Shown here: piece by piece, positions 1 to 5,490 of the stretch
Layout: every line of letters starts with the position of its first letter
Position numbering within the stretch: the first letter of the stretch is position 1
NCBI GenBank assembly: GCA_004556875.1
Contig: SFFP01000136.1
Coordinates: 1 to 5,490 of the forward strand
DNA length: 5,490 nucleotides
Origin: Ruminococcus flavefaciens
GTDB taxonomy: Bacteria > Bacillota_A > Clostridia > Oscillospirales > Ruminococcaceae
Reading direction: 5' to 3'
Program-made: the position numbers and the translations under genes
The notes under the pieces: model-generated
Database searches by the model: none
Told to the model about the DNA's origin: nothing
The model's input: the letters and a program-made list of their open reading frames with translations, nothing else

Positions 1-31
1 TTTGTTTTCACAGACCGTATTGCGTATTTAG

Positions 32-679
32 TTATTCATCATACTGAGTAAACATAGCGTTCCAACAGCGATATGCCGCAAAACATAGCCCTGCTGTCAG
101 CAATGATCTTAAAGAGATCGAGAGGATACTCTTTCCGATGATCGCCGAACCTGCGTTGAAAATAAAATGAATGAACATTGCTGTCGGCAGCATTATCCTT
201 GATTTTTCCGTACATATTCCGTAGAATATCAGTACCGTAAGTGCAATGCAAAACAATGTCCCCTCTGCATATGCCCATAAATTCACAGGAAGAAGATCGG
301 GAGCAGCTCTCCCCGTACCGATAAGTCCGAGACAAGTCATACCATTTCCGAATGTCTCAAAAGCAGAATGTCCGATACCGTATGTCACAGCGTCCATGCG
401 CGAGTCGTATGAAGTCAGCAGATATCGCAGACCAAGGAATTTCGCTCCCTCTTCAAATATGCCGTAGAGTATCCCCTGCTGTAAATAGAATGAGAGCATA
501 TCACTGCGGCTGAAGCCTGTACGTATAAAACCTGCGACTATAAAAACAGGAAAGCATACCAGAAAAGCCGCAAGTGCAGGGAAATACCTTGCGCCTGTTT
601 TTTTATGCCATAAGTGCACCAGAAGCGGGGGACCTGCAAGCGCTATAAGACCTACAAGAAAACAACTTATATCCTTCAT
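32..679 (-). CDS. YhfC-family putative intramembrane metalloprotease
   Basis: Predicted 215-residue integral membrane protein with about six or seven hydrophobic segments. The motifs resemble the YhfC/CAAX-protease-like (ABI) membrane metallopeptidases: a paired glutamate in FEEGAKF (E76, E77), a GIGHSAFE motif (H104, E108) and a C-terminal FIHFIFN motif (H171, N175). In related families these residues bind the catalytic metal inside the membrane; the substrate here is unknown. The N-terminus is a hydrophobic segment without an obvious cleavage site. I chose ATG at 679 because GGAG lies 7 bases upstream. An in-frame TTG at 694 would add five residues, but it would place that ribosome binding site inside the gene and has no good site of its own. 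It is transcribed alone from a consensus promoter (759-787) and separated from the upstream dockerin gene by a terminator. Family assignment is from motif recognition; proteolytic activity is inferred. Confidence 0.75.
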   Translation of the reverse strand: MKDISCFLVGLIALAGPPLLVHLWHKKTGARYFPALAAFLVCFPVFIVAGFIRTGFSRSDMLSFYLQQGILYGIFEEGAKFLGLRYLLTSYDSRMDAVTYGIGHSAFETFGNGMTCLGLIGTGRAAPDLLPVNLWAYAEGTLFCIALTVLIFYGICTEKSRIMLPTAMFIHFIFNAGSAIIGKSILSISLRSLLTAGLCFAAYRCWNAMFTQYDE

Positions 680-758
680 ATGAATTCTCCGCAAAACTCA
701 AAATATATTACGCAATACTGTTTATTTGCCTACAAGTATTCCACATATTTTTGATACG

Positions 759-787
759 ATTATATCAGCTGTATTTACATTTGTCAA
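759..787 (-). promoter_or_regulatory. Consensus sigma-A promoter of the YhfC-like gene
   Basis: Read on the minus strand, TTGACA (782-787) and TATAAT (759-764) are separated by exactly 17 bases. Both hexamers match the housekeeping consensus at all six positions. Transcription should begin near 752, giving a leader of about 70 bases before the ATG at 679. It lies about 40 bases past the terminator of the preceding dockerin gene, so the membrane protease gene should be an independent transcription unit. No operator is obvious. Confidence 0.85.
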
Positions 788-826
788 CCCTTTAAAAAAA
801 ATTTTAGGCTATATTTCCTCAAAAAT

Positions 827-852
827 AAAGCTCCCGAAATATCGGGAGCTTT
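827..852 (-). terminator. Intrinsic terminator of the dockerin gene
   Basis: Inverted repeat with a perfect stem of 11 base pairs (827-837 pairing with 842-852), GC-rich in the middle, closing a 4-base loop. On the minus strand it is followed by a T-rich tract (TTTATTTTT, counting stem bases), the form of a Rho-independent terminator. It begins 13 bases after the dockerin gene's TAA stop at 866-868. The plus-strand side lacks a proper T tract, so it acts mainly in the minus direction. Confidence 0.9.
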
Positions 853-865
853 CGTGTTGTGAGCT

Positions 866-2218
866 TTATTTCTCAGGCTTTGCACCTGTAGTAGCTGTGC
901 CTGCAAACTCGGCAAATTCGCCGCAAGGGATAACTTTTTCGACTTCCATAGCGTCCTTATCATAGTTGATCCATACGAGTACAGCAGCCATACCGGGGTT
1001 GTTCTTGAGGTTGATGCGGTAAACTACCTCATCGCCTGCCTTTGCGGAAACGTTGTCGCCGTAAACAACAAATCCGTTCTCGGAAGAAACATCCTGAGCA
1101 TCTATGCTGCCGCCGACTCTGATATTACCCTGAACTATCTTGTCAGGCTTGAGTGAAGTACCTTCGAAAGATGAAAAATCAGGGGTAAAACTTACAGCGT
1201 AATCCTTCTCAGGGATATTATCCTTCAGTTTGAAGTGTACCTCTATGAAATCACCGTTGAAAATATAGTCACTGTCCTTTGAGATATCTAACCAGAGACA
1301 ATATCTGCTGTCAGTATTGCCGTCAGCTTCTGTTGCCTCATCTCTGCCTGCAGCGAACACTTTTGTCTCATTTGAAACAGTAACTGATGAATTCTTTGTA
1401 TAAACCATAAGTACCTGTGAAGCATCAACTGAGTCAACAGCTCCGTCGCCGTTATAGTCGTATTCCTTGAGCTGCTTTTCAGCGATCTCTGTTTTCTCTG
1501 TGGCGATCTTTGCATAAAGTGAAAGTATATTTGATGCGTCGACTGAGTCAACTTTTCCGTCATGGTTCACATCGCCTTTGAGGAATATGCCCTCATCGTG
1601 AGGACCGCATCCGATTTCGATATAGCCATGTTCAATACCCTGTGTGAAAGTCCACGCCTCCATAAGCTGTCCCTCTTCATCAACAAGAGCATTTGTGAAA
1701 AGGTCGCTGTCGCTGTTGTAGTATATCTCGATAGGGTATTTTTCGCCGCCCTTAAAATCGCTTGGCAGCTCTACCTGAAAAGAAAACATAACGCCGTCTC
1801 TTCCTGTGTCTTCTGAACTTGTTATAATAGCTCTGAATCCATTATCGCCCTCAGGAACAGCTGTAAACATACTTCTGTTGAGAGCAGCAGAGGCTATTGC
1901 TACATCGCCGTCAGAGTCTTTTACAAGCTTGAGTCTGTCATCAAGTTTTATGCCGAAGCCTGCGTTTGCATACTTTTTATCAGCACCTGAAACAGTTACA
2001 TCTATTCTCTGTACAGGCGAATCCTTAGCCTCGGCATATGATAACGAAAGCTGAGTTACAGAGATGATCGGCTTTACAGTTGACTGAGAAGCATCAATTC
2101 CTTTAAGGTCGTATTCATCGCCCTTTGCAGCACCTGCAAAAGCCTGTAGCGCTGTAACTGATGCAAGCATTAATGCTGATGTTGATACAGATATGATCTT
2201 TTTGAATAATTTTTTCAT
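866..2218 (-). CDS. Secreted dockerin protein with cohesin-like modules
   Basis: A 450-residue exported protein. Residues 1-28 form a signal peptide: a lysine-rich start (MKKLFKK), a hydrophobic core and AFA before the predicted cut. Residues about 47-199 look like a cohesin-like beta-sandwich, ending in TQGIEHGYIEI. Residues 215-277 are a type I dockerin with two calcium loops, D216/N218/D220/D224/D227 and D254/N256/D258/D262/D265, both followed by the same SVDAS-type helix start. Dockerins plug proteins into cohesin-bearing scaffolds of cellulosomes or similar surface complexes. The rest (about 284-441) again looks cohesin-like, but with its halves in swapped order. No glycosidase, carbohydrate-binding or sortase domain is visible, so its role may be structural or adhesive. 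The start is the third ATG (2218): AAAGGA lies 8 bases upstream, whereas the ATGs at 2227 and 2224 abut or nearly abut that site. Its promoter overlaps the flippase stop codon. The dockerin is certain; the cohesin-like calls are by eye. Confidence 0.9.
   Translation of the reverse strand: MKKLFKKIISVSTSALMLASVTALQAFAGAAKGDEYDLKGIDASQSTVKPIISVTQLSLSYAEAKDSPVQRIDVTVSGADKKYANAGFGIKLDDRLKLVKDSDGDVAIASAALNRSMFTAVPEGDNGFRAIITSSEDTGRDGVMFSFQVELPSDFKGGEKYPIEIYYNSDSDLFTNALVDEEGQLMEAWTFTQGIEHGYIEIGCGPHDEGIFLKGDVNHDGKVDSVDASNILSLYAKIATEKTEIAEKQLKEYDYNGDGAVDSVDASQVLMVYTKNSSVTVSNETKVFAAGRDEATEADGNTDSRYCLWLDISKDSDYIFNGDFIEVHFKLKDNIPEKDYAVSFTPDFSSFEGTSLKPDKIVQGNIRVGGSIDAQDVSSENGFVVYGDNVSAKAGDEVVYRINLKNNPGMAAVLVWINYDKDAMEVEKVIPCGEFAEFAGTATTGAKPEK
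1409..1459 (-). repeat. Dockerin calcium-binding repeat 2
   Basis: Encodes the second EF-hand-like loop of the dockerin, of the form DxNxDGxxDSxDAS. It carries the same DSVDAS stretch as repeat 1. The two repeats are spaced about 38 residues apart, longer than in compact clostridial dockerins, with a charged linker (TEKTEIAEKQLKE) between them. Near-identical loops are what gives many dockerins two-fold symmetric binding. Confidence 0.9.
1523..1576 (-). repeat. Dockerin calcium-binding repeat 1
   Basis: Encodes the first EF-hand-like loop (GDVNHDGKVDSVDASNIL), with the full set of aspartate and asparagine calcium ligands at loop positions 1, 3, 5, 9 and 12. It is a degenerate direct DNA repeat of the 1409-1459 segment. 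It follows the N-terminal cohesin-like module after a short linker containing GCGPHDEG. Confidence 0.9.
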
Positions 2219-2251
2219 TTTCATCATCCTTTGCTTTTGATATGTACTTAC

Positions 2252-2280
2252 AGTATATCACAGAAGCAACGTCATTTCAA
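2252..2280 (-). promoter_or_regulatory. Extended -10 promoter of the dockerin gene
   Basis: On the minus strand, TTGAAA (2275-2280) and TATACT (2252-2257) are 17 bases apart, with TG one base before the -10 (TGATATACT), an extended -10 element. Transcription should start near 2245, about 25 bases before the ATG at 2218. The -35 hexamer overlaps the flippase stop codon (2277-2279), so the promoter begins inside the upstream gene. No terminator separates the flippase from this gene, so read-through may add to expression. Confidence 0.75.
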
Positions 2281-3890
2281 GCTTTTTCCGAAAATGTCAC
2301 AATTGCACTGCTTCCTGCTGTAAGAGCAAATACTGTAAGAAGTCCGAGATAGACCACGCCGCCTGCTGCTGCCGAAAGGACCATGACTGTCATGGCAGAA
2401 GCTCCCATTTTTTCAGCGGCAGAAGAAACAAGATAAGCCGCTCCTCCGCACATTGCTCCCGAATACAGTACCTTTCCGAAAAGTACAGGTGATATCCTCA
2501 CATCTGCCGCTTTCAGGTAGGTTTTCAGCGATACAAAAAGTATCAGTCCATAACACAGCGAAGTAGACAGGGCAGCTCCGTCAACGCCCATAAAAGGTAT
2601 GGCTGCGAGGTTGCCTGCAAGCTTTACTCCCGTACCCATGAGCATTATTTTCAGCGGCGCAGAAGCCTTTCCCACAGCCTGAAGCATACTGAAAAGCGGA
2701 TATGACACGCACAGGCAGACCATTCCGGGCATCAGCCACCGAAGTGCCGAAACACATATCGCCGCCTCATCTGTCTGTCGTGGGTAAAGCAGTGCCAGCA
2801 CCTCAGGTGCAAGAACTCCTATACCCACCGCCGCAGGTACAGCCATTATCATTGATGTAATAAGCGCCTGACGAGTGCCGTTTTCAAGGGCGGCACGGTC
2901 TTTGCTCTCATAGGCGGCTGTTATGCAGGTCAGCGCACCCTTTCCAAGCATATTCGTAACCGACGGCACAAGATTGAATACGGTCAGCGCTATGCCTGCA
3001 AATGAGCCGTAAATAAAATGAGGCAGCTCAGACTGCGAAATGCCATCAGGTGCGTTTATACCGCTGCCAAAATAAGATATACAGCCTATGACCGTCCACA
3101 TATCAATGAGCGCAGTGAGATTTGTCACAAGCGCACTTATTCCCACAGGAAATGCCGTAGCCACAAGCTCGCGGACTATTTCGCACCTGCTCAAGGTGTA
3201 TTTTTCGCCGCCTTTGGGTGTTCCTGAAAAAAGTCTGATAACAGCAAAATACAGTGCCGCACCTGCCGTTGACAGCGTTACGCCGAGTATGCCTGCTGCC
3301 GCGGCGGCTGCACGTATATCCGTGATATATGGAAAATATCTCGTGACGATATGAGGTTCATTCATAACATATCCGCACAGCAGGAGTCCTGCCGCTGCCT
3401 TGACCGCCCCCTCTATCACCTGTGAAACTGCCGTGGGATACATATTGCTCATACCCTCATAGTATCCTCTCTCAACTGCCGTTATACAGCCAAAAAATAC
3501 CGCAGGCGCTATCATTTCAACTGCTGCTGCCGCTTCGGGACTGTCTATGCTGTATACGCTGAAAGGCTTTGCAAGGAGAAATATGATACCACTGCCGAGA
3601 AGTCCTGCCAGTGAGAAAAGCATGAGCGCTGTCCTGCGCACCTTTGCCGCATTTTCATACATACCAAGTGCGGCACTCTGCGCCGTCATACGCGCTATTG
3701 CCGAACTCAGTCCTGTTACTGTCAGCGCATATACAGGCATGAAAAGACTATAGGCACAGCTGAAATAGCTCATGCCAACTCCGCCGAGTATGTTTGTAAG
3801 CGGTATTTTAAACACCGCACCGAGGAGTTTTGCCGCCGCTGCCGAGACCATAAGTATTATCGAGCCTTTAATGAAATTCTGCTTTTTCAG
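2277..3890 (-). CDS. SpoVB/MurJ-like oligosaccharide (lipid II-type) flippase
   Basis: Predicted 537-residue polytopic membrane protein of the MOP superfamily (polysaccharide biosynthesis/SpoVB branch), with about 14 hydrophobic helices. Members move lipid-linked sugar intermediates across the cytoplasmic membrane for peptidoglycan, spore cortex or surface polysaccharide. Seen: the N-terminal KKQNFIKG start followed by a LLGAVFKIPLTNILG-type first helix, the RGYYEGM...PTAVSQVIE block (141-160), KLAGNL (423-428) and a GVDGAALSTS block (435-444). Length fits SpoVB (about 520). Start: the reading frame is open back to 4106, but that extension is not membrane-like. An in-frame ATG at 3923 (548 residues) has no ribosome binding site. 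GGAGG at 3900-3904 sits 9 bases before CTG at 3888-3890, which begins exactly at the family's usual MKKQ-FIKG start, so CTG is preferred. Whether this is the spore protein or one of several paralogues cannot be told; no spore genes are nearby. Confidence 0.87.
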   Translation of the reverse strand: MKKQNFIKGSIILMVSAAAAKLLGAVFKIPLTNILGGVGMSYFSCAYSLFMPVYALTVTGLSSAIARMTAQSAALGMYENAAKVRRTALMLFSLAGLLGSGIIFLLAKPFSVYSIDSPEAAAAVEMIAPAVFFGCITAVERGYYEGMSNMYPTAVSQVIEGAVKAAAGLLLCGYVMNEPHIVTRYFPYITDIRAAAAAAGILGVTLSTAGAALYFAVIRLFSGTPKGGEKYTLSRCEIVRELVATAFPVGISALVTNLTALIDMWTVIGCISYFGSGINAPDGISQSELPHFIYGSFAGIALTVFNLVPSVTNMLGKGALTCITAAYESKDRAALENGTRQALITSMIMAVPAAVGIGVLAPEVLALLYPRQTDEAAICVSALRWLMPGMVCLCVSYPLFSMLQAVGKASAPLKIMLMGTGVKLAGNLAAIPFMGVDGAALSTSLCYGLILFVSLKTYLKAADVRISPVLFGKVLYSGAMCGGAAYLVSSAAEKMGASAMTVMVLSAAAGGVVYLGLLTVFALTAGSSAIVTFSEKA

Positions 3891-3899
3891 TACGAACCG

Positions 3900-3904
3900 C
3901 CTCC
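3900..3904 (-). promoter_or_regulatory. Ribosome binding site deciding the flippase start
   Basis: GGAGG on the minus strand, 9 bases before the CTG at 3890. It lies downstream of the ATG at 3923, so it can only serve a start inside the reading frame. The next candidate within range is CTG; no ATG, GTG or TTG in frame lies at suitable spacing. Confidence 0.6.
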
Positions 3905-3954
3905 GAAATCTGTGTTTCTGCATAAGAAAAATAGCATTTTCACAAAAATATATG

Positions 3955-3983
3955 TTGCAGAATTCAGAATTATGTGTTATAAT
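3955..3983 (+). promoter_or_regulatory. Extended -10 promoter of the aminotransferase gene
   Basis: TTGCAG (3955-3960) and TATAAT (3978-3983) are 17 bases apart. The -10 is perfect and preceded by TG with one base between (TGTTATAAT), which compensates for a weak -35 (three of six). A second TATAAT overlaps at 3983-3988. Transcription should begin near 3990-3995, about 170 bases before the ATG at 4162. Confidence 0.65.
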
Positions 3984-3998
3984 ATAATGTGTCTTTAA
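3969..3998 (-). promoter_or_regulatory. Possible promoter of the flippase gene
   Basis: On the minus strand, TTAAAG (3993-3998) and CATAAT (3969-3974) are 18 bases apart. The -10 matches five of six and the -35 three of six. It lies almost wholly over the plus-strand aminotransferase promoter, so if both work, polymerase would compete for the site. It is the best candidate in an AT-rich stretch but weak; TATTAT elsewhere in the same stretch is an alternative. Confidence 0.3.
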
Positions 3999-4161
3999 TA
4001 ACCGAACATAGTTCGGGAAGTGCAAATTCTTTACATAATACGGAATTTGTGCATCATATTTCTTTATGTCATGCTCATTTTGTCCTACAGAACAAAAAGC
4101 AGACATTAATGTAAGACAGACTGATTATAGTTATCAAATTGACGAAAGGCTGGTTTTCATC
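3990..4161 (+). other. Long untranslated leader of the aminotransferase gene
   Basis: About 170 bases between the predicted transcription start and the ATG at 4162. It holds the dyad at 4002-4016. It also has a bulged stem of about 9 pairs (4021-4029 with 4043-4053, 13-base loop), a weak 6-pair stem (4078-4083 with 4092-4097) and a 10-base palindrome at 4103-4112. None is followed by a T tract, so no attenuator is visible, and I do not recognise a known riboswitch or T-box. Open reading frames entering it from both sides (plus-strand ATG at 4066, minus-strand ATG at 4106) lack ribosome binding sites and homology. Confidence 0.4.
4002..4016. promoter_or_regulatory. Perfect dyad, possible operator or leader hairpin
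   Basis: CCGAAC-ATA-GTTCGG: six perfectly paired bases around a 3-base centre, GC-rich against its AT-rich surroundings. It lies about 10-25 bases downstream of the predicted aminotransferase transcription start and just upstream of the possible flippase promoter. That is where a repressor could act on both, or where a 5' hairpin could protect the aminotransferase mRNA. It resembles the Gram-positive LexA box (GAAC-N4-GTTC) but has only three central bases. Function is inferred. Confidence 0.4.
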
Positions 4162-5355
4162 ATGGATTATAAATTCTCAGACAAGGTCAGCAAGCTTCAG
4201 GCTTCTGCGATCAGAGAGATACTCAAATTCACAGCTGATCCTGAGGTCATATCTTTTGCGGCAGGAAACCCTGCTCCAGAAGCTTTTCCTAAGGAAAGAA
4301 TAGCAGAGATATCCGCAGACCTTCTTAAAAACGACCCTATTCTCGCACTCCAGTACAGCGTCACTGAGGGCTATACTCCCCTGCGTGATTTCCTCAAAGG
4401 CTGGATGACAGAGAAGAATTGCTTCCACAAGGAATTCGATGATCTTATTATAACATCAGGCGGACAGCAGGCTAATGAGCTTTCCTGTAAAGTCCTTCTC
4501 AATGAGGGGGATACTCTCCTCTGCGAGTCGCCAAGCTTTATCGGATCACTCAACGCTTTCCGTTCATACAACGTCAACCTCGTTGGTGTGGATATGGACG
4601 ATGACGGCATCAACCTTGAAAAGCTTGAGGATACTCTCAAAAAGGATAAAAATGTAAAGCTTCTTTACGTTATCCCTAACTTCCAGAACCCTACAGGCAA
4701 GACTATGTCTCTTGAAAAGCGCAAGGCAGTCTATGAACTTGCCTGCAAATATGATTTCATTATCCTTGAGGACGACCCTTACGGTGAGCTTCGCTTTGCA
4801 GGCGAAAACGTTCCTTCAATAAAGAGCTTTGACACTGAGGGAAGAGTAATCTACTCAAGTACATTCTCAAAGATAATCTCATCAGGCTTCAGAACAGGCT
4901 ATTGCTCAGCTCCTGCTCCTATCATTCAGAAAATGGTTGTATGCAAGCAGGTTGCTGATGTTCACTCAAATATGTGGGCACAGGTGGTTTCCCACAGATT
5001 TATGACAACTGTTGACAGAGAAGCTCATTTCAAGAAGCTCCGCGCAATATATAAGGAGAAGTGTGACCTTATGTGCGGATACATCGACAACGAATTCTCA
5101 AAGGAGATACACTACACCAAGCCGCAGGGCGGTCTCTTTGTATGGTGCGATCTTCCCGAGAGCTGCAATATGAACGACTTCTGCACGAAAGCTGTTCAGC
5201 AGTACAAGGTCGCTGTCGTACCGGGCAACTCTTTCAGCATAGACCAGAACGAGGTAAGCCACTCGTTCCGTCTTAATTATTCAACACCTACAAACGAGCA
5301 GATCAAAAAGGGTATGGAGATCCTTGCCCGTATGACAAGAGAAATGCTCGGTTAA
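4162..5355 (+). CDS. PLP-dependent aminotransferase (fold type I, LysN/MocR-like class)
   Basis: A 397-residue cytosolic enzyme of the class I/II aminotransferase family, in the branch of 2-aminoadipate/aromatic transaminases related to MocR C-terminal domains but without the GntR DNA-binding domain. It transfers an amino group from an amino acid to a 2-oxo acid using pyridoxal phosphate. Seen: FAAGNPAPEAFP (32-43), LQYSVTEGYTPLR substrate-entry region (63-75), TSGGQQANE phosphate-binding stretch (98-106), NFQNPTG (173-179, N176), EDDPYGELRF (203-212, D204 and Y207 contacting the cofactor), STFSK with the Schiff-base lysine K237, and SFRLNYS with the carboxylate-binding R370. Full length; no key residue is missing. 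Start: ATG 4162 fits the family start (MDYKFSDKVSKLQASAIREIL). AAAGG lies 12 bases upstream, rather far, so translation initiation may be modest. The preceding 32 in-frame codons have no family support. Amino-acid specificity cannot be read from the sequence. It is divergent from the flippase and probably co-transcribed with the gene at 5390. Confidence 0.93.
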   Translation: MDYKFSDKVSKLQASAIREILKFTADPEVISFAAGNPAPEAFPKERIAEISADLLKNDPILALQYSVTEGYTPLRDFLKGWMTEKNCFHKEFDDLIITSGGQQANELSCKVLLNEGDTLLCESPSFIGSLNAFRSYNVNLVGVDMDDDGINLEKLEDTLKKDKNVKLLYVIPNFQNPTGKTMSLEKRKAVYELACKYDFIILEDDPYGELRFAGENVPSIKSFDTEGRVIYSSTFSKIISSGFRTGYCSAPAPIIQKMVVCKQVADVHSNMWAQVVSHRFMTTVDREAHFKKLRAIYKEKCDLMCGYIDNEFSKEIHYTKPQGGLFVWCDLPESCNMNDFCTKAVQQYKVAVVPGNSFSIDQNEVSHSFRLNYSTPTNEQIKKGMEILARMTREMLG

Positions 5356-5389
5356 AAAATGAAAAATCACATCGAAAGGATAATTTATT

Positions 5390-5490
5390 ATGCCAAACAG
5401 AATGACTGACAGATATAATGTCACACAGAAATACCTTATGACAAGAGGACAGGCTATCAACTTCCCTGCTGAATACTTCGCTACATTCAG
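5390..5490 (+). CDS. Start of an unrecognised gene (cut by window end)
   Basis: The first 33 codons of a reading frame running off the window. The protein begins MPNRMTDRYNVTQKYLM and continues with TRGQAINFPAEYFATF. AAAGGA at 5375-5380 sits 9 bases before the ATG, a good ribosome binding site. The gene begins 34 bases after the aminotransferase stop with no terminator or promoter between, so it is probably in the same operon. The fragment is hydrophilic to mixed, with no signal peptide or membrane segment. I do not recognise the family and assign no function. Confidence 0.7.
   Translation, partial: MPNRMTDRYNVTQKYLMTRGQAINFPAEYFATF

Noticed and set aside
1..31. Terminator after the YhfC-like gene
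   Set aside because: No GC-rich hairpin with a T tract is visible on the minus strand in these 31 bases; it may lie beyond the window.
17..718. 10-base inverted repeat (17-26 and 709-718) flanking the YhfC-like gene, suggesting a small mobile unit
   Set aside because: A match of ten bases over about 700 is expected by chance roughly once in two such stretches, it does not extend, and there is no target duplication or transposase.
829..865. Frameshifted or truncated continuation of the dockerin protein past its stop
   Set aside because: The terminator hairpin begins 13 bases after the stop, and no frame beyond it continues a cohesin-like sequence, so the end appears natural.
4004..4014. LexA/SOS box in the aminotransferase-flippase intergenic region
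   Set aside because: GAAC and GTTC are present, but only three bases separate them; the Gram-positive LexA box needs four. Neither neighbouring gene is a DNA-damage gene.
3891..4106. N-terminal extension of the flippase back to an ATG at 4106
   Set aside because: The extra residues are not membrane-like and lack family similarity and a ribosome binding site. They run through the intergenic promoters and overlap the opposing frame.
4066..4161. N-terminal extension of the aminotransferase from an ATG at 4066
   Set aside because: There is no ribosome binding site upstream, and the 32 residues are unlike the family N-terminus, which begins at the ATG at 4162.
5359..5409. Short open frame (16 codons, MKNHIERIIYY...) after the aminotransferase
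   Set aside because: It has no ribosome binding site and overlaps the ribosome binding site and start of the gene at 5390 in another frame; nothing suggests it is translated.

Overview
The window looks like chromosomal DNA from a Ruminococcus-type member of the Oscillospiraceae (Clostridia). The main evidence is an exported protein with a two-repeat calcium-binding dockerin and a cohesin-like module ending in the TQGIE-GYIEI signature that I associate with Ruminococcus albus/flavefaciens-type proteins. Moderate GC, Gram-positive AGGAGG-type ribosome binding sites and consensus sigma-A promoters agree. The species assignment is inference. There is no RNA gene, CRISPR array, insertion sequence or phage gene that I can see.

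Layout. Three genes lie on the minus strand and are read from high to low coordinates. The first is a SpoVB/MurJ-like lipid-linked oligosaccharide flippase (2277-3890). The second is a secreted dockerin protein (866-2218). The third is a small YhfC-like intramembrane metalloprotease (32-679). Each of the last two has its own strong sigma-A-type promoter, and the dockerin gene ends in a clear intrinsic terminator, so they look like neighbouring single-gene units rather than one operon. On the plus strand, a divergently transcribed PLP-dependent aminotransferase (4162-5355) is followed after 34 bases by the first 33 codons of an unrecognised gene (5390 to the window end), probably in the same transcript.

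The 271-base region between the flippase and the aminotransferase holds a divergent promoter area. It contains an extended -10 promoter for the aminotransferase, a perfect 6+3+6 dyad, and a leader of about 170 bases with some weaker inverted repeats. Open reading frames extend from both sides across this region, but neither extension has a ribosome binding site or family support, so both genes are trimmed here.

The genes do not form an obvious single pathway. Three of the four complete products concern the cell envelope or the outside of the cell (flippase, secreted dockerin protein, membrane protease); the fourth is cytosolic amino-acid metabolism. I do not see a new defence or mobile system. 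The points most worth a second look are the apparent CTG start of the flippase, and the dockerin protein's C-terminal region, where the two halves of a cohesin-like fold seem to occur in swapped order.
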